DNA from: Buchananella felis
Lineage (GTDB): Bacteria; Actinomycetota; Actinomycetes; Actinomycetales; Actinomycetaceae
Strand: one strand, 5' to 3'
Assembly (NCBI RefSeq): GCF_041380015.1
Contig: NZ_CP159978.1
DNA: 64,000 nt
Shown: positions 26,252-34,908 of the stretch, one piece after another
Numbering within the stretch: the first letter of the stretch is position 1
Layout: the number at the start of each line of letters is the position of its first letter
Program-made: the position numbers and the translations under genes
The notes under the pieces: model-generated
Seen by the model: the letters and a program-made list of their open reading frames with translations, nothing else
Told to the model about the DNA's origin: nothing
Databases searched by the model: none

Positions 26252-27310
26252 ATGATCTACCGGGCGCTTTTCAACCTAGTCTTTGCCAAGCAGGATCCGG
26301 AGGAGGTGCACGTCAGGGCCGTGAAGGCCCTGTCCATGGCGGGTAACTGCCGGGCCACTGCCGCCGTCATGCGGGCACTGTTTGGCCGTCGCGTGGATAG
26401 CACCCTCACCCGCGCCCACCTGGAGCACAAGAGCCCCTTCGCCCGCCCCGTGCCCGGCATCCTGGGTCTGGCCGCCGGCATGGACAAGGACGCCACCGCC
26501 GTGCTGGGCATGGACGCCCTGGGCTTCGGTTTTGTGGAGGTAGGCACCTTCACCGCCCTGGCCCAGCCGGGCAACCCCAAGCCGCGCCTGTTCCGCCTCA
26601 TCGAGGAGCGCGGGATCATCAACCGGATGGGCTTCAACAACCACGGTGCCGCCGCCGCCGGCGAGTGCCTGCGCAAGCTGCGCAGCACCAAGGCCGGGCG
26701 GGCCGTGTTCGTGGGGGCCAACATCGGTAAGTCCAAGGTGACCCCGCTTGAGGACGCCGTGGCCGACTACGTCACCTCCGCCCGCCACGTGGCCCGCTGG
26801 GCCGATTACCTGGTGGTCAACGTCTCCTCCCCGAACACCCCCGGCCTGCGCGACCTGCAGAACGTCGAATCGCTGCGGCCGATTCTCGCTGCGGTGCAGC
26901 AGGCCGCCGACGTTGCCGCCGGCCGCCACGTCCCGTTGTTTGTGAAGATCGCGCCGGATTTGGCTCCCGAGGACCTGGAGGCAGTGGCCCAGCTGGTGCT
27001 GGAGCTGGACCTGGCGGGCGTGGTGGCGACCAACACCACGATCGACCACGACCAGCGCCACGGCGCCGGTGGCCTGTCCGGGGCGCCGCTGACGGAGAAG
27101 TCCTTGGCGGTGGTGCGCTCGCTGCGCGCCGCGCTGGGGCCGGACAAGACCATCATCGGGGTGGGCGGGATCAGCACGGTGGCGCAGGCCGAGCGGATGC
27201 TGGAGGCCGGCGCCAACTACCTCCAGGCCTACAGCGCCTTCATCTACGAAGGCCCGGCCTGGCCCGGCCGCATGAACCGCGCGCTGGCGCGCCTGGGCTA
27301 CGCCGGCTGA
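26252..27310 (+). CDS. pyrD: dihydroorotate dehydrogenase, class 2 (quinone-linked)
   Basis: 352 residues. LGLAAGMDKDA, GFGFVEVGTFT, VNVSSPNTPGLR and the catalytic Ser in that loop mark class 2 (membrane, quinone-using) enzymes. VFVKIAPDL and GVGGIST form the FMN phosphate site. The N-terminal amphipathic helix that reaches the membrane quinone is present (MIYRALFNLVFAKQDPE). It catalyses the redox step of pyrimidine synthesis. No other pyr genes are in the window. Confidence 0.95.
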   Translation: MIYRALFNLVFAKQDPEEVHVRAVKALSMAGNCRATAAVMRALFGRRVDSTLTRAHLEHKSPFARPVPGILGLAAGMDKDATAVLGMDALGFGFVEVGTFTALAQPGNPKPRLFRLIEERGIINRMGFNNHGAAAAGECLRKLRSTKAGRAVFVGANIGKSKVTPLEDAVADYVTSARHVARWADYLVVNVSSPNTPGLRDLQNVESLRPILAAVQQAADVAAGRHVPLFVKIAPDLAPEDLEAVAQLVLELDLAGVVATNTTIDHDQRHGAGGLSGAPLTEKSLAVVRSLRAALGPDKTIIGVGGISTVAQAERMLEAGANYLQAYSAFIYEGPAWPGRMNRALARLGYAG

Positions 27311-27374
27311 GCGTTCCGGGGCCCGGGAGGGGCAGAGGGGCGGATCGAAGCGGCCCAAATGCTTCAAATTCGTA

Positions 27375-27452
27375 CGGCCTAGACCTTATGCAGCCGACCT
27401 AGACCTTGCGTGGCGTTCTCCGGTCTAGGTCGACTGCACAAGGTCTAGGTCG
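27375..27452. repeat. 20-bp phased dyad element A
   Basis: Two 31-nt arms (27375-27405 and 27422-27452) match at 28 of 31 positions as an inverted repeat around a 16-nt centre. Each arm contains the word GGTCTAGG (or complement CCTAGACC) twice, exactly 20 bp apart: 27378 and 27398 in the left arm, 27422 and 27442 in the right. It lies between convergent pyrD and fbpC. It may end transcription both ways. Confidence 0.8.
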
Positions 27453-27567
27453 AGCGGTTTAGCTCAGGGGAGGGTGGCCGGCCTCGGGCCCGGGGGCCAG
27501 GAGTTTGTGGGCCCGATCAGTGGGGCGTGGATGGCCCCATGGGCGGGCTTGTAATCGGGGCCGGGGG

Positions 27568-28875
27568 CTATTTCAGGTAGTGGAGCTCTCCGCGCGTGGT
27601 GACTGCCACGCGGGTGCCCGCCGGCAAGGCCCGCGCCTCCCCGGCCCTGCGCACCGTGACCGTGGCGCGCGCACCGCTCGCGGGCTGCTGCTGCGCCGCA
27701 CCGGCTCGCTGCGCCGCCGCGCCGGCTTGCCGGCGCGGCTCCAGTTCCACAGTCACCAGCTGGGAGTGACCCAGGAACCGGGTGGAGACCACGTGCCCGG
27801 TGGCACCGGCAAGTCCAGCCCTACCGGCAAGGCCGAAAGCCGCAGCGGCGTCGGTGGCCCCACAGGCGGCAGCCGCCTGGGCAGCGCCGGCTGCGGGGGA
27901 CTCCTGCCGGCCCGCGCTCTCCCGCTCAGGGCCCGAAGCGCCTGCAGCCCCCGACGGGGCGAGCACGGTGAGCTCCAGCTGCTCCGGGCGCGCCACGACC
28001 AGCGGCGGGTTCGCGTCGTCCCCCGGGGCGGGCCGGCTCGCTCCCGTCTCGGCGAGGCCCGCTCCGCTGCGACCCGCGCAGCTCTGGCCCGCCTCTTCCC
28101 GGGCGGCCGCAGGCGTAGCGGAGGCGGGCGGAACGTCGGCCAACTGCCCAGCCGGCAGCACGTTCGCCTCACCCACAAATGCGGCCACCCACGCATCGGC
28201 AGGGGCGCAGTAAAGCTCGCGGGGAGTGCCCACCTGGACCAGGTGACCGTCGCACAACACCGCCACAGTGTCGGAACAGGAAAGCGCCTCCTCCTGGTCG
28301 TGCGTGATCAGCAGCGTGGGCAGGTTCTGCTGGCGCAGGATCGCAAACACCTCCTCGCGCAGCCGTGACCGCAACGAGGGATCCAGGGCGCTAAAGGGCT
28401 CGTCCAACAACAGCAGGCGCGGCTGGGGCGCCAACGCCCGCGCGAGCGCCACCCGCTGCTGCTGCCCGCCAGAGAGCTGGTGCGGTAGGCGCCCCTCCAA
28501 ACCCTCCAGGCCCATCAACCGCACCATCTCCAGCACGCGCGGGTGGGAGGCGGCGCGGCGGCGGCTCACCCCCCTAAGCCCGTAGGCGATATTGGCCGCC
28601 ACGGTCAGGTGGGAGAACAAGGCGCCCTCCTGCGGCACCAAGCCCACGCGGCGCTTGTCCACCGGCACCCCCGTGATGTCGGCGCCATCCATCAGCACCT
28701 CGCCCGCGAAGGGCGTGTGCAGGCCCGCCAGCACACGCAACAGAGTCGTCTTGCCACTGCCGGAGGCGCCCAGCACCGTCGTGACCTGCCCGGAGGCGAT
28801 CTCCAGGTCCAGGCCGTGCAAAACCGGCCTGCCCTGAACGTACTGGGCGCTGAGATTGCGAACTTGGACCGTCAC
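27568..28875 (-). CDS. fbpC: ferric iron ABC transporter ATP-binding protein
   Basis: 435 residues. Walker A GASGSGKTT (36-44), the LSGGQQQRVALARAL signature, LLLLDEPFSALD Walker B and the H-loop ITHDQEEA make a complete ATPase. The C-terminus is a regulatory TOBE-like region, split by an Ala/Gly/Pro-rich insert of about 110 residues (roughly 255-365), unlike typical 350-residue FbpC/PotA proteins. It overlaps the permease by 4 nt and powers import by the Fbp system. Confidence 0.88.
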   Translation of the reverse strand: MTVQVRNLSAQYVQGRPVLHGLDLEIASGQVTTVLGASGSGKTTLLRVLAGLHTPFAGEVLMDGADITGVPVDKRRVGLVPQEGALFSHLTVAANIAYGLRGVSRRRAASHPRVLEMVRLMGLEGLEGRLPHQLSGGQQQRVALARALAPQPRLLLLDEPFSALDPSLRSRLREEVFAILRQQNLPTLLITHDQEEALSCSDTVAVLCDGHLVQVGTPRELYCAPADAWVAAFVGEANVLPAGQLADVPPASATPAAAREEAGQSCAGRSGAGLAETGASRPAPGDDANPPLVVARPEQLELTVLAPSGAAGASGPERESAGRQESPAAGAAQAAAACGATDAAAAFGLAGRAGLAGATGHVVSTRFLGHSQLVTVELEPRRQAGAAAQRAGAAQQQPASGARATVTVRRAGEARALPAGTRVAVTTRGELHYLK

Positions 28876-30416
28876 GGCAGATCAATCCTCCGAGCGAGCA
28901 TGAGGGACGGGATGATGCCCACCAGCATGAGGGCAAGACCGGCGGGGGCGGCGGCGCCGTACGCGCCAAGCGAGCTGGAGTTCCACAACTCCGTGGCCAG
29001 CGTGTGCGTCCCCGTCGGGCGCAACATGAGCGTGACCGGCAGCTCCTTCATCACCGCCGTCGCCACCAACAACCAGCCCGCGCCGATGGCGGGCAGGGCC
29101 TGCGGCAGGCAGACGCGCCGCCACACGCGCAGCTTGGAATCGCCCAGCGTGCGCGCGGCCTCCTCAGCGCCCACCGGCACCTGCTGGAAGCCCGCGCGCA
29201 CAGCCCCCACCCCCTTGGGCAGGTAGAGCAGCACGTAGGCCACCACCAGCGCGCCCATGGTCTGGTACGCCCACGGCGCCGCCTGCAGGGTCAGAGAGAC
29301 CATCGCCAACGCCAGCACCACCCCGGGCAGGGCGTGCGCGGAGAACGTTGCCATCTCCAGGAACGTGACCGTGCGGGCCCGCACACGGGCCGCTATATAG
29401 GCCAGCGGCAGCCCCACCGCAGCGGCCAGCGTGGCCGCCGCGAAGCCGAAGACCAGGGTGGTCAGGGCGGCGTCGGCCAGCCGGGACCAATCCGTCTCAT
29501 ACCGCGTGTTCTTCAGAGAACGAAACAGCAGCGCACCGATCGGGGCGGCCACCGACGCCGCCGCCACGGCAGACAGGCCGGCGCACGCCAGCGCCGTCAG
29601 CGGCCCAGACAGGCGCGAGCGCGCGGCAGCGTAACCCGCAGAGACGGCCCGGTGATGGCGGGTACGAAACACGTTCTCCAGCAACACCAGGAGCGCGGCG
29701 ATCAGCGTGATCACCACGCCCATCACAGCGGGAGCGAAGCGGGACGAGCCCGCCGTGATCAGCGCGAACACGCCCGTGGTGAGCGTGTCGTAACGCATCA
29801 TCGCCGGCGCGCCGAAGTCCGCCAGGGTGTAGAGAGCCACGATCACGCTCCCGGCCGCCGTGGCGGGCAGCACCTGCGGGAGAGTGATGGTGAGGAACAC
29901 GTAGGCGCGCGAACGGCCCAGCGAGCGGGCCACGTCGGCCAGGCCGTGGTCCGCCTGCGAAAACGCCGCCATGGTCGGCACGGTGACAAAGGGGGCGGAG
30001 GACGCGATCAACACGATCGCCAACGGCCAAAACCCGTGCTGGTGCGGGAACACCGAGCGCCACGCGAAAGTAGCCACGAAACTGGGCACTGCCAGCGGCA
30101 GGCACGCCAACACCACCCACAACCTCGGGACGGGCAGGCGCAGGCGCGTCACCGCCCAGGCCGTCAGCACACCCAGCACCGTCGCGCCCGCGCACACCAC
30201 CACAACCAGGTCCACTGTGTTGGTCAGCAGCATCCACATGCGCGGGCGCGCCAACACCGCCCAGGCGGCCTGCGGGCCGCCCGAAAACGCCCGGCGGATC
30301 AGGTAGTAGAGCGGCAGCACCGCGACGGCAGCAACAAGAAAGCACGCCACGACCAGGCCAGCGGGCAGATCCCGCAGCCGGCGCGAGCGCGCACTACTCA
30401 AATCGCGTGAAGACAT
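28872..30416 (-). CDS. fbpB: ferric iron ABC transporter permease (two fused domains)
   Basis: 514 residues with about 12 membrane helices in two repeats, each with an EAA loop that docks on the ATPase (SLGRSRAYVFLTITLP and TLGDSKLRVWRRVCLP). This fused form is usual for FbpB/SfuB. It lies 76 nt downstream of fbpA behind a hairpin, so it is probably made in smaller amounts than the binding protein. Confidence 0.9.
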   Translation of the reverse strand: MSSRDLSSARSRRLRDLPAGLVVACFLVAAVAVLPLYYLIRRAFSGGPQAAWAVLARPRMWMLLTNTVDLVVVVCAGATVLGVLTAWAVTRLRLPVPRLWVVLACLPLAVPSFVATFAWRSVFPHQHGFWPLAIVLIASSAPFVTVPTMAAFSQADHGLADVARSLGRSRAYVFLTITLPQVLPATAAGSVIVALYTLADFGAPAMMRYDTLTTGVFALITAGSSRFAPAVMGVVITLIAALLVLLENVFRTRHHRAVSAGYAAARSRLSGPLTALACAGLSAVAAASVAAPIGALLFRSLKNTRYETDWSRLADAALTTLVFGFAAATLAAAVGLPLAYIAARVRARTVTFLEMATFSAHALPGVVLALAMVSLTLQAAPWAYQTMGALVVAYVLLYLPKGVGAVRAGFQQVPVGAEEAARTLGDSKLRVWRRVCLPQALPAIGAGWLLVATAVMKELPVTLMLRPTGTHTLATELWNSSSLGAYGAAAPAGLALMLVGIIPSLMLARRIDLP

Positions 30417-30434
30417 CTCTCACCCGTAAACAAA

Positions 30435-30471
30435 GGGGCGTCGTGAGTGCGCGCGGCACCCACGACGCCCC
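30435..30471 (-). terminator. attenuating hairpin between fbpA and fbpB
   Basis: On the minus strand an 11-bp stem (GGGGCGTCGTG and CACGACGCCCC, 15-nt loop) is followed by TTTGTTTA. A partial terminator here would leave fbpA more abundant than the membrane parts. Confidence 0.7.
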
Positions 30472-30491
30472 TAAAGCTACCTAGCAGACGG

Positions 30492-31577
30492 TCAGATTAG
30501 CCCAACCTTGGTCAGCAGCTCGACGGTCTTGTCCAGGGAGGACAGGTCCGCCAGGGACACGTCCGGCTGGCCCAGGTCCTTCAGCGCCGGTACGTTCTTG
30601 GGGCCCTCCATGCCCGCCACCAGCGGGTACTCGAAGGTCTTGGTCAGGAAGTACTCCTGGCCCTTGGCCGAGAGCAGGTAGTTCACGAATTCCTTGGCCT
30701 GGGCGTTGTCAGCGGCGCCCTTCAGGATGCCGACACCGGTGACGTTCACCAGGGCGGAAACGGAGCCCGGCTCACCGAACTTCAGCTGCGCGCGCAGGGT
30801 GGTGGGGTCCTGCTCGGAGCGGGCCCAGTAGTAGTGGTTGATCAGACCCAGGGAGACGGTGCCGGCGTTGACGGCCTCCAGGATCTCACCGTTCTTCTCG
30901 AAGATCTGCGGCTCGTTGGCCAGCAGGTCGGTCAGCCACTTCTCGGCCTTCTCCTCACCCTCCATGACGCGCATGGCGGTGACGAAGGACTGGAACGAAG
31001 CGTTAGTGGGGGCGATACCAACCTTGCCCTTCCACTTCGGGTCGGTCAGGTCGAAGACGCTGGCCGGCACCTCGTCAGCCTTCAGGGTCTGGCTGTCGTA
31101 GGCGATGACGCGGGCGCGGCCGGTCAGGCCCACCCAGGAGCCGTCCTTGGAGGTGTACTTCGGGTCCACCAGGGAGGTGACGTCAGCCGGCAGGGCGGCA
31201 AACATGTCAGCGCCGGCCACCAGGCCCAGCGCGCCAGCGTCCTGGGACAGGAAGACCTGAGCCGGGGTCTTGTCACCCTCCTCCAGCAGCTGGGCGGCCA
31301 ACTCGGAGGTGCCGGCGTAGCGAACGTCCACGTCGATGCCGGTGTCAGCGGTGAACTGCTCCAGCAGCGGGCCGATCAGCTTCTCGTTACGGCCCGAGTA
31401 GACCACCAGCGGGCCGTCGGCCTCAGCGGTGGTCTCGGCGGGGGCGCTAGCGGTGGTCTCGGTAGCGGAGGGGGCAGCGGACTGCTGCGGCTTGGCCGCG
31501 TCGCCAGTGCTGCAGGCGCTCAGGCCAAGGGCGGCCGCAGCGGCAACGGCTGCAGTGGCAATCTTGCGGATATGCAT
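30492..31577 (-). CDS. fbpA: ferric iron-binding lipoprotein
   Basis: 361 residues. Signal peptide with lipobox LSAC (Cys22), then a Ser/Thr/Ala-rich linker and a periplasmic-binding fold beginning LVVYSGRNEKLIGPLLEQF, typical of the FbpA/FutA ferric-binding group. The conserved C-terminal Tyr residues (for example NHYYWARSE) fit the iron site. ATG 31577 follows GAGGAG. First gene of the operon, with a candidate DtxR/IdeR box about 115 nt upstream. Confidence 0.9.
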   Translation of the reverse strand: MHIRKIATAAVAAAAALGLSACSTGDAAKPQQSAAPSATETTASAPAETTAEADGPLVVYSGRNEKLIGPLLEQFTADTGIDVDVRYAGTSELAAQLLEEGDKTPAQVFLSQDAGALGLVAGADMFAALPADVTSLVDPKYTSKDGSWVGLTGRARVIAYDSQTLKADEVPASVFDLTDPKWKGKVGIAPTNASFQSFVTAMRVMEGEEKAEKWLTDLLANEPQIFEKNGEILEAVNAGTVSLGLINHYYWARSEQDPTTLRAQLKFGEPGSVSALVNVTGVGILKGAADNAQAKEFVNYLLSAKGQEYFLTKTFEYPLVAGMEGPKNVPALKDLGQPDVSLADLSSLDKTVELLTKVGLI

Positions 31578-31691
31578 GGAATTACTCCTCTGTTGTGGGC
31601 TGTGCCCAATGGAGATAGCGGCGTGAGGGGAAGCGCTAGGGGAGGCGCTCGCACGTCGCTATTAGCCGAGCCTTAAGTCCCGGCAAAATGA

Positions 31692-31710
31692 AAAGGGTAG
31701 CCTTGCCTAA
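31692..31710. promoter_or_regulatory. candidate DtxR/IdeR iron box
   Basis: On the minus strand TTAGGCAAGGCTACCCTTT matches 14 of 19 positions of the DtxR/IdeR consensus, including the TTAGG half and AGGCTA core. It lies upstream of fbpA only, as expected for iron repression of the operon. Confidence 0.55.
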
Positions 31711-31741
31711 AGCTGGGCGCAACGGGTGGGAGGGTTTTGTG

Positions 31742-31759
31742 GCCTTCTTCAAAGAAGGC
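31742..31759. other. short hairpin
   Basis: GCCTTCTT and AAGAAGGC form an 8-bp stem directly before the 22-bp repeats. No function visible. Confidence 0.4.
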
Positions 31760-31850
31760 GGGTGGATGGTCCCAAGGGGGTGGGTGGATGGTCCCGAGGG
31801 GGTGGGTGGATGGTCCCGAGGGGGGGCGGGTGGATGGTCACGAGGGGGCG
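31760..31850. repeat. four-copy 22-24 bp tandem repeat
   Basis: The unit GGGTGGATGGTCCCGAGG starts at 31760, 31782, 31804 and 31828. The copies are nearly identical. The repeat sits in the 512-bp gap between fbpA and the DUF3043 gene, upstream of the candidate iron box, and no gene seems to use it. Confidence 0.8.
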
Positions 31851-31955
31851 CCGGCGCAGCGTCGTCCATCCCGGATTGGCGGCAGCAACGCGCGTCCAGG
31901 TTCTGCGCGTCGGGGTTGGTTCGGCGGCTCGTGCCGACCTGGCCGCTCCTCGATT

Positions 31956-32041
31956 CGCCGAAACTTGTCCAAACCTCACGAGACTTGTCCTTAGCGGGGT
32001 GGCTAATGACAAGTCTCAGCGCGGTTTGACAAGTTTCGGCG
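31956..32041. repeat. 20-bp phased dyad element B
   Basis: An 86-nt dyad. Outer arms CGCCGAAACTTGTC and its complement (31956-31969, 32028-32041) are perfect over 14 bp. Inner arms GAGACTTGTC and its complement (31980-31989, 32008-32017) are perfect over 10 bp, and the 10-nt spacers are partly complementary. TTAGC/GCTAA closes the tip. The words repeat exactly every 20 bp in both arms. It follows the 3' end of the DUF3043 gene. Confidence 0.8.
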
Positions 32042-32089
32042 GGGGAACTGGGTGACGCGGCCCCTGCCCGGCAAAGCCGGGCCGAAGAA

Positions 32090-32662
32090 TCAGGACGGGA
32101 ACTCGCCGCGACCCACCTGCGGACGCGGAGAACGCAGCGGCCGCAGCAGAAAGGAACGCGAGAACGCGTAGAAGAACACGCGCTGCTTCTTCTCCGGACC
32201 GAACTTCTTCAACACCCGGCGGCCGGCCTGGATGCCAACGATGATCGAGTCCAGCAAAGCAAAGACGAAGATGCCGTAGATCGCGCCCAGGATGCTGACC
32301 GCCATGTTCGGGTTGGAGTTGCCGAGCACCAGCATCGCCACCATCAGGATCAGCATCAGCGGCAGGGAGAACTCGCCCAGGCACCAGCGGGCGTCAACGA
32401 AGTCACGCACGTAGCGCCTGACCGGGCCCTTGTCCCGCACCGGCAGGTAACGCTCGTCGCCGGAAAGCAGCGCCTCCTGCTGGCGCGCGTAAATCTCCCG
32501 GCGGGCCTGCTTGCTCGCGGCCTTGGCGGCCTTGCGGTCCTTGGGCACCAGCGGGCGGCGGTTGCGCGCCTCCTGCTCGCGACGCTTGGGCGTGGGGCGG
32601 CCCTTACCGACGGGCTTGGGGGAGTCGGCGGCCGGTTCGTGTGCGTTCTTGGACTTAACCAC
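32090..32662 (-). CDS. DUF3043 membrane protein
   Basis: 190 residues from GTG 32662. A charged, Lys/Arg-rich N-terminal half (RPTPKRREQEARNRRP is typical of the family) is followed by RDFVDARW and two membrane helices, then a basic C-terminus with RRVLKKFG. DUF3043 is an actinobacterial family of unknown role. The leaderless-type promoter box lies exactly 6 nt before the start. Confidence 0.85.
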   Translation of the reverse strand: MVKSKNAHEPAADSPKPVGKGRPTPKRREQEARNRRPLVPKDRKAAKAASKQARREIYARQQEALLSGDERYLPVRDKGPVRRYVRDFVDARWCLGEFSLPLMLILMVAMLVLGNSNPNMAVSILGAIYGIFVFALLDSIIVGIQAGRRVLKKFGPEKKQRVFFYAFSRSFLLRPLRSPRPQVGRGEFPS

Positions 32663-32668
32663 CGCACC

Positions 32669-32674
32669 AGATTA
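32669..32674 (-). promoter_or_regulatory. -10 box TAATCT for DUF3043, leaderless-type
   Basis: On the minus strand TAATCT is followed after 6 nt by the GTG start. The same hexamer serves the divergent dipeptidase gene. Confidence 0.6.
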
Positions 32675-32863
32675 GACGATTCGCCAGGCGCGGGGCCGGG
32701 ACGTTCGCCAGCGCGGCGCCGGCGCGGGGGAGGGTCGGGCGGCGGCGTGGTCGAGCGTCGGCCCAGTGGGTAACCGGCGCCGGCGCGGGGGAGGGCCAGG
32801 AGGGCAACCGGCGCCGGCCCGGGGCCGGGCACGCGGCGTGGGCGCGCACGGCCCGCCTGGGTC

Positions 32864-32869
32864 TAATCT
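32864..32869 (+). promoter_or_regulatory. -10 box TAATCT for dipeptidase, leaderless-type
   Basis: TAATCT, then 6 nt (GGCGGC), then the ATG at 32876. Confidence 0.6.
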
Positions 32870-32875
32870 GGCGGC

Positions 32876-34246
32876 ATGGAGAAGTTGCTTGCCGCCGTTG
32901 ACGCGCGTTTTGAGGAAAACCTGCAGGCGCTGGAGGATTTCATTCGGATTCCCTCGGTGTCTTCGCCCACTTTCGACCAGTCCACGCTGGATGAGTCCGC
33001 CGCGTGGGTGGCCGCCCGCCTGGAGGAGGCCGGGTTGAAGCCGACGGTGTCGCGCGGGAAGAACCCGGACGGCACCCCGGGGCGCCCGGCCGTGACCGCC
33101 AGCCTGCCCGCCGCGCCCGGCAAGCCCACCGTGCTGCTCTACGCCCACCACGACGTCCAGCCCGGCGGCGACCCGGCCACCTGGAGCCACGCCGGTGGCC
33201 CCTTCGAGCCGGAGCGTAGGAACGGGCGCCTGTACGGGCGCGGCAGTGCGGACGACGGCGCCGGGATGCTGGCCCACATCGGCGCCCTGAAGGCCCTCAA
33301 CGACGTCTATGGCACGGAGCACGGAGTGGGCATCCGCATCTTCATCGAGGGGGAGGAGGAGTCCGGTTCGCCGTCCTTCGATGACTTCCTGGCGACCAAC
33401 CGCGAGGAGCTGTCTGCGGACGTGATCGTGGTGGCGGACTCCGCGAACTGGAAGACCGACGTGCCCGCCCTGACCACCACCCTGCGTGGCGTGGTGGACT
33501 GCGAGGTGGAGCTGCGCGTGGCCGGCGGGGCAATGCACTCCGGCATGTACGGCGGCCCGATCCTGGACGCGGTGACCCTGATGGCCCGCCTGATCGCCAC
33601 GCTCCACGACGAGCAGGGCAACGTGGCGGTGCCCGGCCTGGTGGCCAAGGAGGACTCCGACGTCGACTACACGGAGGCCGAGCTGCGTGAGGCCACCGGC
33701 CTGGTGGAGGGCTACCAGCTGGCCGGCACCGGCACCCTGGCGGCGCGCATCTGGACTAAGCCGGCCATCTCCGTGATCGGCCTGGACGCCACGAGCGTGG
33801 CCAACGCCTCCAACACGATCGCCCCCGTGTGCCGCGCGGCCATTTCCATGCGCGTGGCGCCCGGCCAGGACACGCAGGCCGCGATGGACGCCCTGACCGA
33901 CCACCTGGTTTCTCACGCCCCCTTCGGCGCGCAGGTGACGGTTAAGCCGGGCGACCAGGGCGCGGCCTTTGACGCCTCCGCGTGCGCGGGCAAGGCCGGC
34001 GAGGTCAAGCGCTGGGCGCTGGAGCAGGCATTTGGCAAGGAGCCGGTCAACACCGGCATCGGCGGTTCCATCCCGTTCATCTCCACCTTCGCTGAGGTCT
34101 ACCCGGAGGCGGAGATCCTGGTGACCGGCGTGGAGGACCCGTACTCCAAGGCCCACAGCGAGGACGAGTCGGTGGACATCGAGTCCCTGCGCAAGGTGAT
34201 CGGCGCCGAGGTCCTGTTCCTGGCCCGCCTTGGCGGACTGGTCTGA
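32876..34246 (+). CDS. M20-family dipeptidase
   Basis: 456 residues. Metal and catalytic residues of M20 peptidases are in YAHHDVQPGG, GRGSADDGAG and EGEEESGS, with a late His in the KAHSEDE region near the C-terminus and the dimer (lid) domain between. The enzyme is a cytoplasmic, zinc-dependent di/tripeptidase or related amidohydrolase. The next gene starts in its stop codon (TGATG). Confidence 0.9.
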   Translation: MEKLLAAVDARFEENLQALEDFIRIPSVSSPTFDQSTLDESAAWVAARLEEAGLKPTVSRGKNPDGTPGRPAVTASLPAAPGKPTVLLYAHHDVQPGGDPATWSHAGGPFEPERRNGRLYGRGSADDGAGMLAHIGALKALNDVYGTEHGVGIRIFIEGEEESGSPSFDDFLATNREELSADVIVVADSANWKTDVPALTTTLRGVVDCEVELRVAGGAMHSGMYGGPILDAVTLMARLIATLHDEQGNVAVPGLVAKEDSDVDYTEAELREATGLVEGYQLAGTGTLAARIWTKPAISVIGLDATSVANASNTIAPVCRAAISMRVAPGQDTQAAMDALTDHLVSHAPFGAQVTVKPGDQGAAFDASACAGKAGEVKRWALEQAFGKEPVNTGIGGSIPFISTFAEVYPEAEILVTGVEDPYSKAHSEDESVDIESLRKVIGAEVLFLARLGGLV

Positions 34247-34815
34247 TGCGGGTTCACCTGCACGCCATTGCGAGCAGTGCGGCGGCGGCTGCCGAGGTGG
34301 CCGCCGCCGCAGCGCAGGGTTGGGGGAGCGTTGCACTGGATACGGTGACGACCTCTTGCGCGGCGGCCACCTGGCCTAGCCCCGCCCAGCCCGGCGCCTA
34401 CCTGGCCGACGCCGGCTCCGGTGGCGGCCCCGCATTGGGCGGTGGCGGGCAGGCCATCTCGCTGACCCCGCGCGGCCCCGCCCCCGTCCCGCGCCTAGAG
34501 GAGGACGTGGAGCTGGTGGTGGCCGTGACCCCCCTGGTGGACCACAACACCGGCGGCCCCCTGGACCCGAGCAACCTCACCGCGCTCGCGGCCGCCGCTG
34601 CAGAGCTCGCGGTGCCGCTCGTGGTGATCGCCGGCAGGTGCGAGGCCGCCCGGCGCGAGTACGCCTCCGTGCCGATCCACCACGTCCTTTCGCTTTCGGT
34701 GGACGACGTTCGCCCCGCCGACGGCAAGGAGGACGACGTTTCGCCCGCCGCAGCGCTGCAAGCGGCCGCGCGCATTGCCCGCACCTGGTCCACCGGCGAG
34801 CGCGTTCAGGCGTGA
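34246..34815 (+). CDS. hypothetical protein coupled to the dipeptidase gene
   Basis: 189 residues, ATG overlapping the dipeptidase stop. The Ala-rich sequence has PLVVIAGRCEAARREY, which recalls the C-terminal part of glycerate kinases, but the protein is half the size and lacks that family's other motifs, so I do not assign it. The translational coupling suggests shared expression with the dipeptidase. Confidence 0.55.
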   Translation: MRVHLHAIASSAAAAAEVAAAAAQGWGSVALDTVTTSCAAATWPSPAQPGAYLADAGSGGGPALGGGGQAISLTPRGPAPVPRLEEDVELVVAVTPLVDHNTGGPLDPSNLTALAAAAAELAVPLVVIAGRCEAARREYASVPIHHVLSLSVDDVRPADGKEDDVSPAAALQAAARIARTWSTGERVQA

Positions 34816-34908
34816 CCGGGCCGAGCGGGTGCCAGCGGATGCCCCCGCCAAGGTGAACGCGTAGGATTGCGGCGGGCTTAAACCCCAGCAGAATCTTCAG
34901 GAGAAAAC

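Noticed and set aside
31636..31869. Pro-rich small protein on the minus strand
   Set aside because: It is read only from the 22-bp tandem repeats and lacks a ribosome site; it lies in the fbpA upstream region.
32672..34336. 554-codon minus frame opposite the M20 dipeptidase
   Set aside because: It is a shadow frame; the plus strand encodes an intact peptidase with all metal ligands.
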